From assembly GCA_028286525.1 (NCBI GenBank), contig JAQBRL010000024.1, forward strand, positions 1-32,300: DNA of 32,300 nt. Direction: 5' to 3'. The notes beneath the pieces are model-generated. The model did no database searches. It was not told the origin of the DNA and saw nothing but the letters and a program-made list of their open reading frames with translations. Shown here in pieces: positions 1-10,060 of the stretch. The DNA is from Parcubacteria group bacterium (GTDB lineage: Bacteria; Patescibacteriota; Minisyncoccia; Phycocordibacterales; Phycocordibacteraceae). Each line of letters begins with the position of its first letter. The first letter of the stretch is position 1. Both the position numbers and the translations under genes were made by a program.

Positions 1-396
1 GCGAAGCATACCGGTCGCGAAATGCGCTCCTGCGCATTTCGCGACTTCTTCCACTTGGTTGTAGCCGCGTGAGCGCCGACGTGCGGGACCCAACGGCACG
101 GGTACGACGCAGAATCTCGTCTCCTCGAACCCTGCGGATTCTTCCGCCATGCTTCCGAGGTATTCCGCAAGCGCAGCGCCCAGCAGGGCGAGCGCCTTCG
201 GGTCGCGATGGAATTTCGCCTCCAGTATCACGGCACGCACCATAGGATGGCGGTACGGCAGCAGAGCGGGTATGCCGTGCTCGGTGATACGCGGCGCAAG
301 AAGCGCTCCGAACTCCACCGCGCTCGTCTGCGCCACGAGGCGAGCGGTATCCGCGCGGGGAAAAAGGAACTCGAGGAAGCGTGCGAGCATTCCCAT
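1..396 (-). CDS. ComF-family phosphoribosyltransferase (partial, runs off left edge)
   Basis: Manual reverse-strand translation from ATG at 396 is open to base 1 (not in ORF track): MGMLARFLEFLFPRADTARL...AVILEAKFHRDPKALALLG...FCVVPVPLGPARRRSRGYNQVEEVAK; VPVPL..xRxRxRGYNQ is the ComF/ComFC signature. Confidence 0.82.
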   Translation of the reverse strand, partial: MGMLARFLEFLFPRADTARLVAQTSAVEFGALLAPRITEHGIPALLPYRHPMVRAVILEAKFHRDPKALALLGAALAEYLGSMAEESAGFEETRFCVVPVPLGPARRRSRGYNQVEEVAKCAGAHFATGMLR

Positions 397-446
397 CCGT
401 ACATATTAGCTCGAACGCGCAGCCGGGATGATACAATCACACGTAT

Positions 447-1535
447 ATGAGCTTCATCGCTAAACTCTTCGGAGCGAAGAAGAGCCAGAGCGTCATCGGC
501 GTCGATATCGGTTCCTCATCGCTCAAGGTCGTGCAGCTGCGTCGCGAACGCGGTACGGCCATCCTTGAAACCTACGGCGAGCTCGCCCTCGGTCCGTATG
601 CGGGCGTAGGAGTGGGGCAGGCGACCAATCTTCCGGCAGCAAAGATAGGCGAAACGCTGGTCGATCTGTTGCGGGAATCGACCGTAACGACCAAGAGCGC
701 AGGAGTTTCCATACCGTTCTCCCGTTCGCTCCTGACGCTCGTGGAGCTCCCGCACCGTGAAGACGCCGAGGAACAGAAGACGGTCATCGAACTCGAAGCC
801 CGCAAGTACATTCCGGTGCCGGTTTCCGAAGTCCAGCTCGATTGGTTCATCCTGCCGGAGGCGCTTCCGGAAGGCGCACCGCCACCCCAGAAAGTGAAGG
901 TGCTTCTGGTGGCCGTCCATAATGATGAGCTCGCGCTTCTCGAGAACGTCGTGAAGGCCGCCGCGCTCGAAGCGAGCTTCTACGAGATAGAGATCTTCAG
1001 TACCATCCGTGCGGTCGTCGACGAGCCGGTGAAGCCGGTGCTCGTGCTGGATATCGGCGCGTCCGCCACCAAGGTATACGTCGTGGAGCGCGGCGTGGTC
1101 GCGCTTTCGCACAATATCCCTGAAGGCGGCCAAGACGTAACGCGTACAATCTCGAGCGCCCACAATCTCACCATGGAGAAAGCGGAAACCCTTAAAAAAG
1201 AGCAAGGGTTCGGAGCGCATACGGACGATAGCTACACCCTCGAGACCATTCAGCTCGTGTTCTCGCGCATCTTCGAAGAGGCAAAGCGCGCCCTGACGCA
1301 GTACGAGACCGCGCACGAGAAGACCGTATCGGAAATAATCCTCACGGGCGGCGGCGGCGTCACGAAGGAGCTTGCGAAGTACGCGCAGTCATTCTTTTCC
1401 ATCGACGTGAAAATAGCGGACCCGTTCGGAAAAACGCAGGCGCCCGCATTCATGCGTCAGGTGCTGCAGGACATCGGTCCCGAATTCGCCGTTTCGGTCG
1501 GTCTCGCGTTGCGTAAGCTCGAAGAATTCTCGTAG
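447..1535 (+). CDS. pilM: Type IV pilus assembly protein PilM
   Basis: SVIGVDIGSSSLKVVQL actin-like N-terminus, LVLDIGASATKVYVV, ILTGGGG; first gene of a PilM-N-O-B-T-C order. Confidence 0.93.
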   Translation: MSFIAKLFGAKKSQSVIGVDIGSSSLKVVQLRRERGTAILETYGELALGPYAGVGVGQATNLPAAKIGETLVDLLRESTVTTKSAGVSIPFSRSLLTLVELPHREDAEEQKTVIELEARKYIPVPVSEVQLDWFILPEALPEGAPPPQKVKVLLVAVHNDELALLENVVKAAALEASFYEIEIFSTIRAVVDEPVKPVLVLDIGASATKVYVVERGVVALSHNIPEGGQDVTRTISSAHNLTMEKAETLKKEQGFGAHTDDSYTLETIQLVFSRIFEEAKRALTQYETAHEKTVSEIILTGGGGVTKELAKYAQSFFSIDVKIADPFGKTQAPAFMRQVLQDIGPEFAVSVGLALRKLEEFS

Positions 1536-1589
1536 CGAACGTGTGCATAAAGCGCGTTCCTCTTCTTTTTCCCTAGGTATACTAGTATC

Positions 1590-2255
1590 GTGGCACTCCC
1601 TCCTAGCATACCGACCTCGTTCGTACCCAAGCAGCCCGTAACATCGCCGCGCAAGCGCACGAGCGGCGCGAATCCGTTCCTCGCGCTTTCCTACCTCGTG
1701 GTGATAGTCGCGCTCATCGGCGCCACGGGAGTATTCGGATATGACTACTACCTGCAAGGGGTCGCCGCGAAGAAAGCGAAGGACGTGGCGGCGGCGCAGC
1801 ACCAGATAGATCAAGCTACCGTGACCGAATTCATCCGGTTGCGCGACCGATTCACCGCAGCGAAGGATATTCTGAATAACCATATCGCGCTCTCCCAGCT
1901 CTTCGATGACCTCGAAACGCTCACGCTCCAAGGAGTCCAGTTCCATTCGCTCAAAATAGCGGTAGCGACCGACCGGAAGGGAACGCTGAGCATGGATGGA
2001 ACCGCACGTACCTTTAATACGCTGGCCGCGCAGTCGGCAGCCTTTGCGAGCGACAAGCGCATCAAGCGCGCTATTTTCTCGGGCATCAACATAAAAGGCG
2101 GCCTGGTTACCTTTACGTTGAACGCGGATATCGACCCGACGCTCATCCTCGGCGCTGCCGGAAGCAACCCTGCCGTGCAGGCGCCGGCTGCACCCGCAAG
2201 CGTGCCGCTTCCCGGGAAATCGGCGACAAGCTCCGTAACCAACACCACCCCATGA
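1590..2255 (+). CDS. pilN: PilN-like fimbrial assembly protein (GTG start)
   Basis: Single N-terminal TM segment then coiled region, between pilM and the PilO-like ORF; GTG start 7 nt after TATACT. Confidence 0.75.
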   Translation: MALPPSIPTSFVPKQPVTSPRKRTSGANPFLALSYLVVIVALIGATGVFGYDYYLQGVAAKKAKDVAAAQHQIDQATVTEFIRLRDRFTAAKDILNNHIALSQLFDDLETLTLQGVQFHSLKIAVATDRKGTLSMDGTARTFNTLAAQSAAFASDKRIKRAIFSGINIKGGLVTFTLNADIDPTLILGAAGSNPAVQAPAAPASVPLPGKSATSSVTNTTP

Positions 2256-2818
2256 TCGGTCGCATAATGCCCATTGTGCTCATTCTGCTCGCCCTCGGCA
2301 TCTTCGTGGGCTACATCAATCCTACCTATACGGGTAAGATCCTTCCGCTCCAGGCGCAGATAAAGCAATACAACTCCACGCTCGCCGCTGCGAACGACTT
2401 CAATAAGAAAGAAGCGGAACTTGCCACCGCGCGCAATGCGATACCCGCGGATGCGATCTCCCATCTGCAGGCCTATCTGCCTGATGGCGTCGATAACGTG
2501 CAGCTCATCCTCGACCTCAACGCGCTCGCGGCGAAGTCCGGCGTCCTCCTTTCCAATTTCGACATCAAGAGTTCCGCGTCGACGAACTCCGGCGTCGATC
2601 AGTCCGCAGGAGCCCTGCCGCTCGATCCGAGCGCCAAGCCTACGGACGCCATCGACGTCTCCGTTGCCGCCACCGCTACCTATGGCGCATTCCGGACCTT
2701 CCTCGACGGCGTGGAGCGCAGCCTCCGCCCGATGGATGTGGTGCAGATGACCTTGAATGACTCGACTACCGGGGTATACACCTACAACCTCACGTTCCGC
2801 ATCTATTGGCTGCACTAA
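2252..2818 (+). CDS. pilO: PilO-like type IV pilus assembly protein
   Basis: N-terminal TM, coiled coil, C-terminal ferredoxin-like half; 4-nt ATGA overlap with the PilN-like gene; position in operon. Confidence 0.72.
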   Translation: MIGRIMPIVLILLALGIFVGYINPTYTGKILPLQAQIKQYNSTLAAANDFNKKEAELATARNAIPADAISHLQAYLPDGVDNVQLILDLNALAAKSGVLLSNFDIKSSASTNSGVDQSAGALPLDPSAKPTDAIDVSVAATATYGAFRTFLDGVERSLRPMDVVQMTLNDSTTGVYTYNLTFRIYWLH

Positions 2819-2823
2819 TTCCT

Positions 2824-3111
2824 ATGAACAAGAACACCATCATCGCTATCGTCATCGGCTTCGTACTGCTTACGGCGGCCGGCTATTTCCTGTTCGTGAA
2901 GCCGGCACCCTCGACCGGCGCGCTCAGCGCGAGCGAACCGGCAAGCCCCGAAGAGACCATGTTCGTGAATCTCGCGGCGCAGCTCGAGCCTCTTGGATTC
3001 GATACCTCCATTCTTTCTGATCCGCGCTTCCTCGCACTGGTCGATCTCCATACGGCGGTCATCGCGGAACCAACGGGCAGACGCGATCCGTTCGCGCCGT
3101 TCGGCAAGTAA
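2824..3111 (+). CDS. Small single-pass membrane protein of the pilus operon (PilP-like position)
   Basis: MNKNTIIAIVIGFVLLTAAGYFLFVKP...; ends GRRDPFAPFGK, like the RDPF motif of PilP-type proteins; co-oriented. Confidence 0.6.
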   Translation: MNKNTIIAIVIGFVLLTAAGYFLFVKPAPSTGALSASEPASPEETMFVNLAAQLEPLGFDTSILSDPRFLALVDLHTAVIAEPTGRRDPFAPFGK

Positions 3112-3168
3112 TAGTTTTCCCGCGCGCATCTATCGCGTTCGCGGGCGCACAGGGAGTATCATACTGAT

Positions 3169-4941
3169 ATGAACCTTCTCGGGGTGCTTGCAGATAGCGG
3201 GGTCATCAAGGCGAACGAAATCGATACGATCGCGGCAGAGGGCCGGGTCAAGGACGCCACCCTCGAAAGCGCGCTGGAGAAGCGCGGCGTAACCGTGGAG
3301 ACGATGCTGCAGGCGCTCGCCAAGCACTACGGCATTCCGATGCGCATCCTGCCGCAAGGGCGCGACATCGAGCAGGCGGCGCTCGAATTCATCCCGCAAG
3401 AATCCGCCGAGCATTATAAATTCGTTCCGCTCGGTATCGTGGACGGCGCGCTCGAAGTGGGCATCACCGACCCCGACAATATCGAGGCGCGCGATGCGCT
3501 CCAATTCATTTCCACGCGCGCGGGCATGCCGTACAAGCTGTTCCTCATCAGCGAAGCGGACTTCAAGCGCGTCATCGAGGAGTACCAGAACCTTACCGGA
3601 GTGGTCGACGAGGCGCTCACCGAATTCGAGGGCTCGGTCGCCGAAACGGACGAGGCGAAGAAGATGGAAGCCGAAGAGGCAGCGAGCGCCAAGGGCGAGA
3701 ACGCCGAGGGCGATATCAAGGCGGACTCGCCGGTCACCAAGATCGTCGCGACCGCGCTCCGCTACGCGGTGGAGGGCGGAGCGTCCGACATCCACATCGA
3801 ACCCTCGCCCGAGAAGACGCGCGTGCGTTTCCGCATGGACGGCGAACTGCATACGTCGCTCGAACTCCCGGGAAAAGTGCATGCAGCGGTCGTCGCGCGC
3901 ATCAAGATCATGGCGCAATTGCGTCTGGACGAGAAACGAAAGCCGCAGGACGGCCGCTTCTCCACCGTGGTCGATAAACGCCGCATCGACTTCCGCGTCT
4001 CGACGTTCCCCACGCAGTACGGCGAGAAGGTGGTGATGCGTATCCTCGATCGTTCCAAAGCGGTGGCGAATCTCGACGCTATCGGCTTGCCTCCGGAATA
4101 CCTCGCCGCTGTACGCGAGATCCTCAAAGCGCCGTACGGCATCGTGCTCATCTGCGGGCCTACCGGGTCCGGTAAATCCACCACGCTCTTCGCGATGCTT
4201 TCGGAGCTCGATCGCGAGACCCAGAACGTCGTGTCGCTCGAAGACCCGGTCGAGTACGAGATAGCGGGCGTTGCCCAGAGCCAGGTGCATCCGGAAATAG
4301 GCTACGATTTCGCGAACGGTCTCCGTTCCATCCTGCGTCAGGACCCGGACGTCATCATGGTGGGCGAGATCCGCGATAAGGAGACGGCCCAGCTCGCCAT
4401 TCAGGCGGCGCTCACCGGTCACCTCGTCTTCTCGACCATCCACACCAACACGACCGGCGGCGTCATCCCGCGCCTCATCGACATGGGCGTCGACCCGTAC
4501 CTCATCGCCCCAACGCTTATCGCTGCCATCGGGCAGCGTCTCGTGCGCAAGCTCTGTCCTGACGCCGGACAGGAGCTGCCGGTCTCCGAAAGCATCCGCG
4601 GCCTTCTAGAGGAAGAATTCGCGGACCTTCCCGAAAGCGCGAAGAAGCGCATACCCAAATTCGAGCATTTCTACCGGGCCCAGGCGACTCCTGACTGCCC
4701 GAACGGCACGCGGGGCCGGGTGGGCGTGTTCGAGCTCCTGCGCATGGATAAGGACCTCGAGCATGTCGTGCTCACGAGCCCCGTAGAGGAGTCCGTATAT
4801 AAAGTGGCCCGCGCCAAGGGCATGCTCACCATGCGCGAGGATGCTATCATTAAAGCGCTCAAGGGTGAGATACCTTTCGAAGAAGTGAACGCACTGGGCG
4901 CTGAGCTATTCACGGACGACGAAAAACAACCAACGAAATAA
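3169..4941 (+). CDS. pilB: Type IV pilus assembly ATPase PilB (GspE family)
   Basis: Walker A GPTGSGKSTTLFAML, Asp box SLEDPVEYEIAGVAQSQVHPEIGYDFANGLRSILRQDPDVIMVGEIRDKETA, N-terminal MshEN-like domain. Confidence 0.96.
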   Translation: MNLLGVLADSGVIKANEIDTIAAEGRVKDATLESALEKRGVTVETMLQALAKHYGIPMRILPQGRDIEQAALEFIPQESAEHYKFVPLGIVDGALEVGITDPDNIEARDALQFISTRAGMPYKLFLISEADFKRVIEEYQNLTGVVDEALTEFEGSVAETDEAKKMEAEEAASAKGENAEGDIKADSPVTKIVATALRYAVEGGASDIHIEPSPEKTRVRFRMDGELHTSLELPGKVHAAVVARIKIMAQLRLDEKRKPQDGRFSTVVDKRRIDFRVSTFPTQYGEKVVMRILDRSKAVANLDAIGLPPEYLAAVREILKAPYGIVLICGPTGSGKSTTLFAMLSELDRETQNVVSLEDPVEYEIAGVAQSQVHPEIGYDFANGLRSILRQDPDVIMVGEIRDKETAQLAIQAALTGHLVFSTIHTNTTGGVIPRLIDMGVDPYLIAPTLIAAIGQRLVRKLCPDAGQELPVSESIRGLLEEEFADLPESAKKRIPKFEHFYRAQATPDCPNGTRGRVGVFELLRMDKDLEHVVLTSPVEESVYKVARAKGMLTMREDAIIKALKGEIPFEEVNALGAELFTDDEKQPTK

Positions 4942-4945
4942 ATTT

Positions 4946-5329
4946 ATGGCTACTTATCGCTTATACCTCGTAGATGACGACCGATTCCTCCTGGACATGT
5001 ACGCGGTGAAGTTCAAGGCGGCCGGTCATGAGGTGACCGCGTTCCAAAGCGGGGAAGAAGCGCTCGTGGCGCTCCGTGAGAAGCCGGCTCCGGACGCCAT
5101 GCTGCTCGATATCGTCATGCCGGGCATGGATGGCTTCGAGATACTCCAGGCCATCCGGACCGAGCAGCTCGCTCCGACGACGAAGGTCATCGTGCTCTCG
5201 AATCAGGGCCAGGAATCCGACCTCGAAAAGGCCAAGACCCTCGGCGTCGCCGGCTATATCATTAAAGCGTCCGCCATACCGAGCGAGGTATACAGCGAGA
5301 CGATGAAGATAATCGAAGCAGCGGCATGA
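4946..5329 (+). CDS. CheY-like single-domain response regulator
   Basis: YLVDDDRFLLDMY, phospho-acceptor motif MLLDIVMPGMDGFEIL, VIVLSNQ, GYIIKAS. Confidence 0.92.
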   Translation: MATYRLYLVDDDRFLLDMYAVKFKAAGHEVTAFQSGEEALVALREKPAPDAMLLDIVMPGMDGFEILQAIRTEQLAPTTKVIVLSNQGQESDLEKAKTLGVAGYIIKASAIPSEVYSETMKIIEAAA

Positions 5330-6384
5330 GCGCATCCAGCATCCATCCGCTCCTTTCGGCCGTCATCTCCGAAGGCGGGTCCGATCTCCACCTTTCGGTC
5401 GGAAGTCACCCCATCATCCGCGTCTCCGGCGCCTTGGTTCCGCTCGTGCAGGAGCCGGTCCTCACTGCCGCCGGTACCGAAGCGATGCTCAAGGAAATAT
5501 TGCCGGAGGGGAAGTGGGAGGGATTCATGCGCGACCAAGCCGTGGACTTCTCCCATGAGCACGATGACAAGAACCGGTTCCGCGTGAACGGCTACATCGT
5601 GCAAGGAGGCGTCACGGTCGCGATGCGTCTCATCCCGCACCACATCCGCTCTTTCAGCGATCTCAATCTTCCGCCGGTGCTCGAAGTCTTCACGCAGCGC
5701 ACCCAAGGATTCTTCCTGGTGGTGGGGCCGGTGGGACAGGGAAAATCCACCACGCTCGCCACTATCATCGATCGCATCAATGAAACGCGTGCCGAGCACA
5801 TCGTGACCATCGAGGACCCGGTGGAATACCTCTTCGAGCAGAAGAAGTCCCTCATCCACCAGCGTGAGGTCCGTATCGATACCCCCGACTTCCATGCCGC
5901 GCTCCAGGCGGCGTTCCGCGAGGACGTGAACGTCATCATGGTGGGGGAAATGCGCGACCAAGAGACCATCTCGAGCGCGGTCACCGCTGCGGAAACCGGT
6001 CACCTCGTGCTTTCCACGCTTCATACCAACAACGCAGCCCAGACCATCGACCGTATCATCGATATGTTCCCGCCCAACCAGCAGGGGCAGGTGCGCGTCC
6101 AGCTTGCAGGCTCCCTGGCCGGCATCTTCTCGCAGCGTCTGGTGCCGCGTATCGCGGGCGGTCTCATTCCTGCGTACGAATTGCTCATCAATAACAGCGC
6201 CATCGCGAACCTCATCCGCGAAGGGCGCACCCATGAGATCACCACCGTGGTGCAGACGAGCTCGCAGGACGGCATGATCGATATGGATCGCTCGCTTGCC
6301 GAACTCGTGCGTCGCGGCGAGGTGACCATCGAGCACGCCTATGAACGGGCAAGCGATCCGAAGACCTTCGAGCGGTATCTCTAA
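5326..6384 (+). CDS. pilT: Type IV pilus retraction ATPase PilT
   Basis: SDLHLSVGSHPIIRVSG, GPVGQGKSTTLATIIDRIN, IEDPVEYLFEQKKSLIHQREV, VGEMRDQETISSAVTAAETGHLVLSTLHTN. Confidence 0.95.
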   Translation: MSASSIHPLLSAVISEGGSDLHLSVGSHPIIRVSGALVPLVQEPVLTAAGTEAMLKEILPEGKWEGFMRDQAVDFSHEHDDKNRFRVNGYIVQGGVTVAMRLIPHHIRSFSDLNLPPVLEVFTQRTQGFFLVVGPVGQGKSTTLATIIDRINETRAEHIVTIEDPVEYLFEQKKSLIHQREVRIDTPDFHAALQAAFREDVNVIMVGEMRDQETISSAVTAAETGHLVLSTLHTNNAAQTIDRIIDMFPPNQQGQVRVQLAGSLAGIFSQRLVPRIAGGLIPAYELLINNSAIANLIREGRTHEITTVVQTSSQDGMIDMDRSLAELVRRGEVTIEHAYERASDPKTFERYL

Positions 6385-6386
6385 TC

Positions 6387-7601
6387 ATGCTATTCACGTA
6401 TCGAGCGCTTGATCCGGACGGGCAGGAACGCGAGGGTTCCATCGAGGCGCTGTCGATGGATGTCGCCGTTTCAACGCTGCAGCACCGCAACCTGATCGTT
6501 TCATCCATCGCGCCCTCGACTAAAAAGAGCGCGCTCTCATCGCTCGATGGCTTGAGTTTCCTCAATCACGTCTCGAACAAAGAGGTCGTCATCCTTTCGC
6601 GGCAGATCTCGACGTTGTTCGAAGCGCAGGTCTCGGCGCTGCGCGTGTTCCGCCTGCTTGCGGCTGAAGTCGATAACAAGGTACTCGCCGGCGTCCTCAC
6701 CCAGGTGGCGGACGACATTCAAGGCGGCAGCCCCATCAGCAAGGCGCTTTCGCGCCACCCGAAAGTCTTCTCGGGCTTTTACGTGAACATGGTGAAGTCC
6801 GGAGAGGAATCCGGAAAGCTTTCCGAGACCTTCATTTACCTTGCCGACTACCTCGACCGTTCCTACGAAGTGGCGAGCAAGGCCCAGAACGCGCTCATCT
6901 ACCCTGCATTCGTCATCGGCGTGTTCTTCGTCGTGATGGCGCTCATGCTTACGCTCGTCATTCCGAAGATCAGCGCCATCCTCACGGACTCGGGACAGAA
7001 GATCCCTATCTATACGCAGATCGTCATAAACCTCTCGAGCTTCCTCGTGCACTACGGATTCTTGATACTCATCGCGCTCTTGGTCGCCGTATTCCTTTCC
7101 TGGCGCTCGCTCCAGACTCCGTCCGGAAAACTCATGTTCGATAGCATCAAGCTCGATATCCCGTACCTCGGCGACCTCTATCAGAAACTCTATCTTTCGC
7201 GCATCGCGGATAACTTCGCGACCATGCTCGTGTCGGGCGTGCCGGTGGTGGAAGCGGTAGAGATCACCGCCTCGGTCGTCGATAGCGCGACCTATGCCGG
7301 GGTACTGCATCAAGTGGGGGAGGACGTGAAAGGAGGCGCGAGCATCTCGGACGCGCTTGCGCGCCACAAAGAGATCCCGGGCATCATGAGCGCCATGGTG
7401 CGCGTGGGCGAGGAGACGGGAGAGCTCGGCAAGATACTCGCGACGCTCGCGAAGTTCTATCAGCGCGAAGTGAATAACGCCGTGGATACGCTCGTGGGTC
7501 TCATCGAGCCGCTCATGATCGTGATGCTCGGTCTGGGCGTGGGCACCCTTCTCGCATCAGTGCTCATTCCTATCTACAATCTGGCTGGCTCCATTTCGTA
7601 G
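6387..7601 (+). CDS. pilC: Type II secretion/type IV pilus inner-membrane protein PilC (GspF family)
   Basis: Two T2SSF repeats (MVKSGEESGKLSETF...; MVRVGEETGELGKILATLAKFYQREV), hydrophobic segments. Confidence 0.95.
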   Translation: MLFTYRALDPDGQEREGSIEALSMDVAVSTLQHRNLIVSSIAPSTKKSALSSLDGLSFLNHVSNKEVVILSRQISTLFEAQVSALRVFRLLAAEVDNKVLAGVLTQVADDIQGGSPISKALSRHPKVFSGFYVNMVKSGEESGKLSETFIYLADYLDRSYEVASKAQNALIYPAFVIGVFFVVMALMLTLVIPKISAILTDSGQKIPIYTQIVINLSSFLVHYGFLILIALLVAVFLSWRSLQTPSGKLMFDSIKLDIPYLGDLYQKLYLSRIADNFATMLVSGVPVVEAVEITASVVDSATYAGVLHQVGEDVKGGASISDALARHKEIPGIMSAMVRVGEETGELGKILATLAKFYQREVNNAVDTLVGLIEPLMIVMLGLGVGTLLASVLIPIYNLAGSIS

Positions 7602-7726
7602 TGCCTTCGTGAAATATTCATCGAGCGCACGTGTTATCCACACGCTTGCGTATATATATGCAATTCTCTCGTACAATACCTAGTAGCGGACACTTACTCG
7701 TAACCCGCACATAAATTCTAATCATT

Positions 7727-8182
7727 ATGATTCTTGCATCATTCGGCGGACGACGGGACGGTCACGTAAAGGGTTTCACCCTCATCGAACTCCTCGTGGT
7801 CATCGCCATCATCGGCATTCTCTCCTCAGTCGTGCTCGCTTCTCTCAATACGGCACGCGCCAAGGGTGCGGATGCTGCCATCAAGTCGGACATCGACAGC
7901 GCCCGCGCGCAAGCCGAGCTCTACTATGACGCTCAGACTCCGACTTCATACGCAGCTGTGTGTACAACGGTAGGAACTGGCATTATAGGCATGGTTAATG
8001 GAGCAACAGCCGCTGGTTCTGCGAGCGTATCGTGCGGAGACAGTGCAACTGGTTGGGCGATTTCAGCGCAACTCAAGACCGATACAACCAAGTACTGGTG
8101 CGCCGATAATACGGGAACATCTACCCAAAAGACTGGACTCACTATTACCCCCGGCCCAGCCAGCGCTGACACCGCGTGCTAA
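7727..8182 (+). CDS. Type IV prepilin (major pilin candidate)
   Basis: [30 protein letters not shown] class III signal; strong terminator follows. Confidence 0.92.
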   Translation: MILASFGGRRDGHVKGFTLIELLVVIAIIGILSSVVLASLNTARAKGADAAIKSDIDSARAQAELYYDAQTPTSYAAVCTTVGTGIIGMVNGATAAGSASVSCGDSATGWAISAQLKTDTTKYWCADNTGTSTQKTGLTITPGPASADTAC

Positions 8183-8208
8183 TCACAAACTCTCAATTAT
8201 CGTAGAGT

Positions 8209-8236
8209 ACAAAAACCGCCTTCGGGCGGTTTTTGT
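8209..8236 (+). terminator. Rho-independent terminator after first pilin
   Basis: ACAAAAACCGCC-TTCG-GGCGGTTTTTGT perfect stem with T-run. Confidence 0.9.
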
Positions 8237-8309
8237 TATTGAAGCCTCATCTATCCCCTCAATTCGCTTTGAAGTGACCTTATGAACCGTATACTATGCA
8301 TATAGCGCC

Positions 8310-8849
8310 ATGGCTTTTGTATCTCCAAGATCTACTAAGGGTTTCACCCTCATCGAACTCCTCGTGGTCATCGCCATCATCGGCATTCTCTCGGCGGTAG
8401 TGCTTGCGGCGCTCTATATCGCCCGACTCAAAGGGGCGGATGCGGCGATAAAATCGGACCTGCATGTCATACAGACCCAGATGGAATTGTATTACGATAA
8501 TAGTAACGGAGGCTCGTATGGAGTTACTCCGTACCTTTCGGTGCAGCCAGTTCCGAGAACGACGATTGGCGTGACGGCGCCGTACGGTACCGACCCGCAA
8601 ATAAAGAATGCCCTTCAAGGCGCCATAAATCAGAGTAACGGAGTGGGCGGGTGCTGGTCCATTGGAGCAGGCGGAGCAAGCTATGCGGTCGCGTTCCCGC
8701 TGCAAGCTGATTCGACGAAATGGTGGTGCGTAGACGCCTCCGGGTCCGCGCGTGCCGTAAGCAGCGACACGTTCTCGGGCTCGTGCAAGGGTGGCGGTAA
8801 TACGCAAATGGCAGGAGGGCCCGTGGCTTCTGCTTCGTGCCCTCCCTAA
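8310..8849 (+). CDS. Type IV prepilin paralog 2
   Basis: [48 protein letters not shown] 8290-8295 upstream. Confidence 0.9.
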   Translation: MAFVSPRSTKGFTLIELLVVIAIIGILSAVVLAALYIARLKGADAAIKSDLHVIQTQMELYYDNSNGGSYGVTPYLSVQPVPRTTIGVTAPYGTDPQIKNALQGAINQSNGVGGCWSIGAGGASYAVAFPLQADSTKWWCVDASGSARAVSSDTFSGSCKGGGNTQMAGGPVASASCPP

Positions 8850-8860
8850 TATCTATTTTC

Positions 8861-9310
8861 ATGTATACGCGCGGCTTCACCCTTATCGAACTTCTCGTGG
8901 TCATCGCCATCATCGGCATTCTCTCATCGGTGGTGCTTGCATCGTTGAATACGGCGCGTACGAAAGCGAAGGATGCGGCCGTACTTTCCAATATGGATGC
9001 GATCATCCCGCAGGGAATCGTATATCAAGACCAATACGGCACCTACGGCACCACCGCGGGTAATGATTGCAGCACTGCAGTGTTCAGCGATCCGACTTTC
9101 CAGATGGTCTTTGCAGCAGTGGGTGCGCTTAATAATGCCGGGGGTAAAGCGTGCTATGCACTCGATACCATATACGCGGTAGCGCTTCAAAGACCGACGG
9201 GCACGGGCTTCATTCCGCCAACCGTATACTGGTGCGCTGACTCCACAGGAAAAAAATGCGGTGTGAACGACCTTACCACCCTCTCCACGGGCTCGTGCGG
9301 CTGTCCGTAA
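8861..9310 (+). CDS. Type IV prepilin paralog 3
   Basis: [44 protein letters not shown] at 8861 chosen over the upstream start in the ORF track. Confidence 0.88.
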   Translation: MYTRGFTLIELLVVIAIIGILSSVVLASLNTARTKAKDAAVLSNMDAIIPQGIVYQDQYGTYGTTAGNDCSTAVFSDPTFQMVFAAVGALNNAGGKACYALDTIYAVALQRPTGTGFIPPTVYWCADSTGKKCGVNDLTTLSTGSCGCP

Positions 9311-10060
9311 ATGGCTACATTCCTCCCGTACGCATGCGCTCTGCTCGGAGCGGTGCTCGCGAGCTTCGCGGGCGTTATCAGCGAGCGTCTCTATACCGGC
9401 GAGTCATGGGTAGTGGGGCATTCCCGATGCAATTCATGTAACCGCACGCTTACCGGTCGTGACCTGATACCGATCATCTCCTGGCTCATCCATCGGGGCC
9501 GGTGCTGGTCGTGCAAGGCTCCCATCCCGTATCGCTATGCGCTTTCGGAACTCATCCTCGCCGCCGTGTTCTATGCAGCGGCACTACGGCTGGGGGCGGG
9601 TCTCGCACTTGTGCTCTTGCTCGCCGCGTTCTTCATTCTTGCGATAGTCGTCCTCTACGATCTGCGGCATACCGTGGTGCCCATGCCGCTCGCGCTCCTC
9701 TTGATCGCTACGAGCGGCGCCTATCTTCTCGTAACGGGATCGCGGGGAATGGAACTCGCGAGCACGCTCATGGTCGCAGGCGCGATCGGGCTCGGGTTCT
9801 TCCTTATGCATGCACTCTCGAGCGGCCGCTGGATGGGACTCGGGGACGCGCCCATCGCGCTCGCGCTGTCCCTTATCGCGGGCAAAGAGGCGTTCGCGGG
9901 ACTCCTGTTCTCGTTCTGGATCGGTGCGGTTATCGGCATTTTCATCTTGGTGCTCACTCCGCGAGGGCATAGAATGGGTATTGAAGTACCCTTTGTGCCG
10001 TTCTTGGCGTGCGGGTACCTACTCGCTTTCTTTACTCAATGGAATCCCTTCCTTTTCTAA
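9311..10060 (+). CDS. pilD: Prepilin peptidase (PilD/GspO family)
   Basis: CNSCNRTLTGRDLIPIISWLIHRGRCWSCKAPIPYRYALSELI zinc region; YDLRHTVVP and GLGDAPIALALSLIAG aspartates. Confidence 0.94.
   Translation: MATFLPYACALLGAVLASFAGVISERLYTGESWVVGHSRCNSCNRTLTGRDLIPIISWLIHRGRCWSCKAPIPYRYALSELILAAVFYAAALRLGAGLALVLLLAAFFILAIVVLYDLRHTVVPMPLALLLIATSGAYLLVTGSRGMELASTLMVAGAIGLGFFLMHALSSGRWMGLGDAPIALALSLIAGKEAFAGLLFSFWIGAVIGIFILVLTPRGHRMGIEVPFVPFLACGYLLAFFTQWNPFLF

Noticed and set aside
1187-1211. CCCTT..AAGGG hairpin inside pilM
   Set aside because: Lies within a well-supported coding region and lacks a T-run.
7646-7677. TTGCGT...TACAAT as promoter of the first pilin
   Set aside because: Spacer is 20 nt, too long for a confident call; an alternative AT-rich -10 lies closer to ATG 7727.
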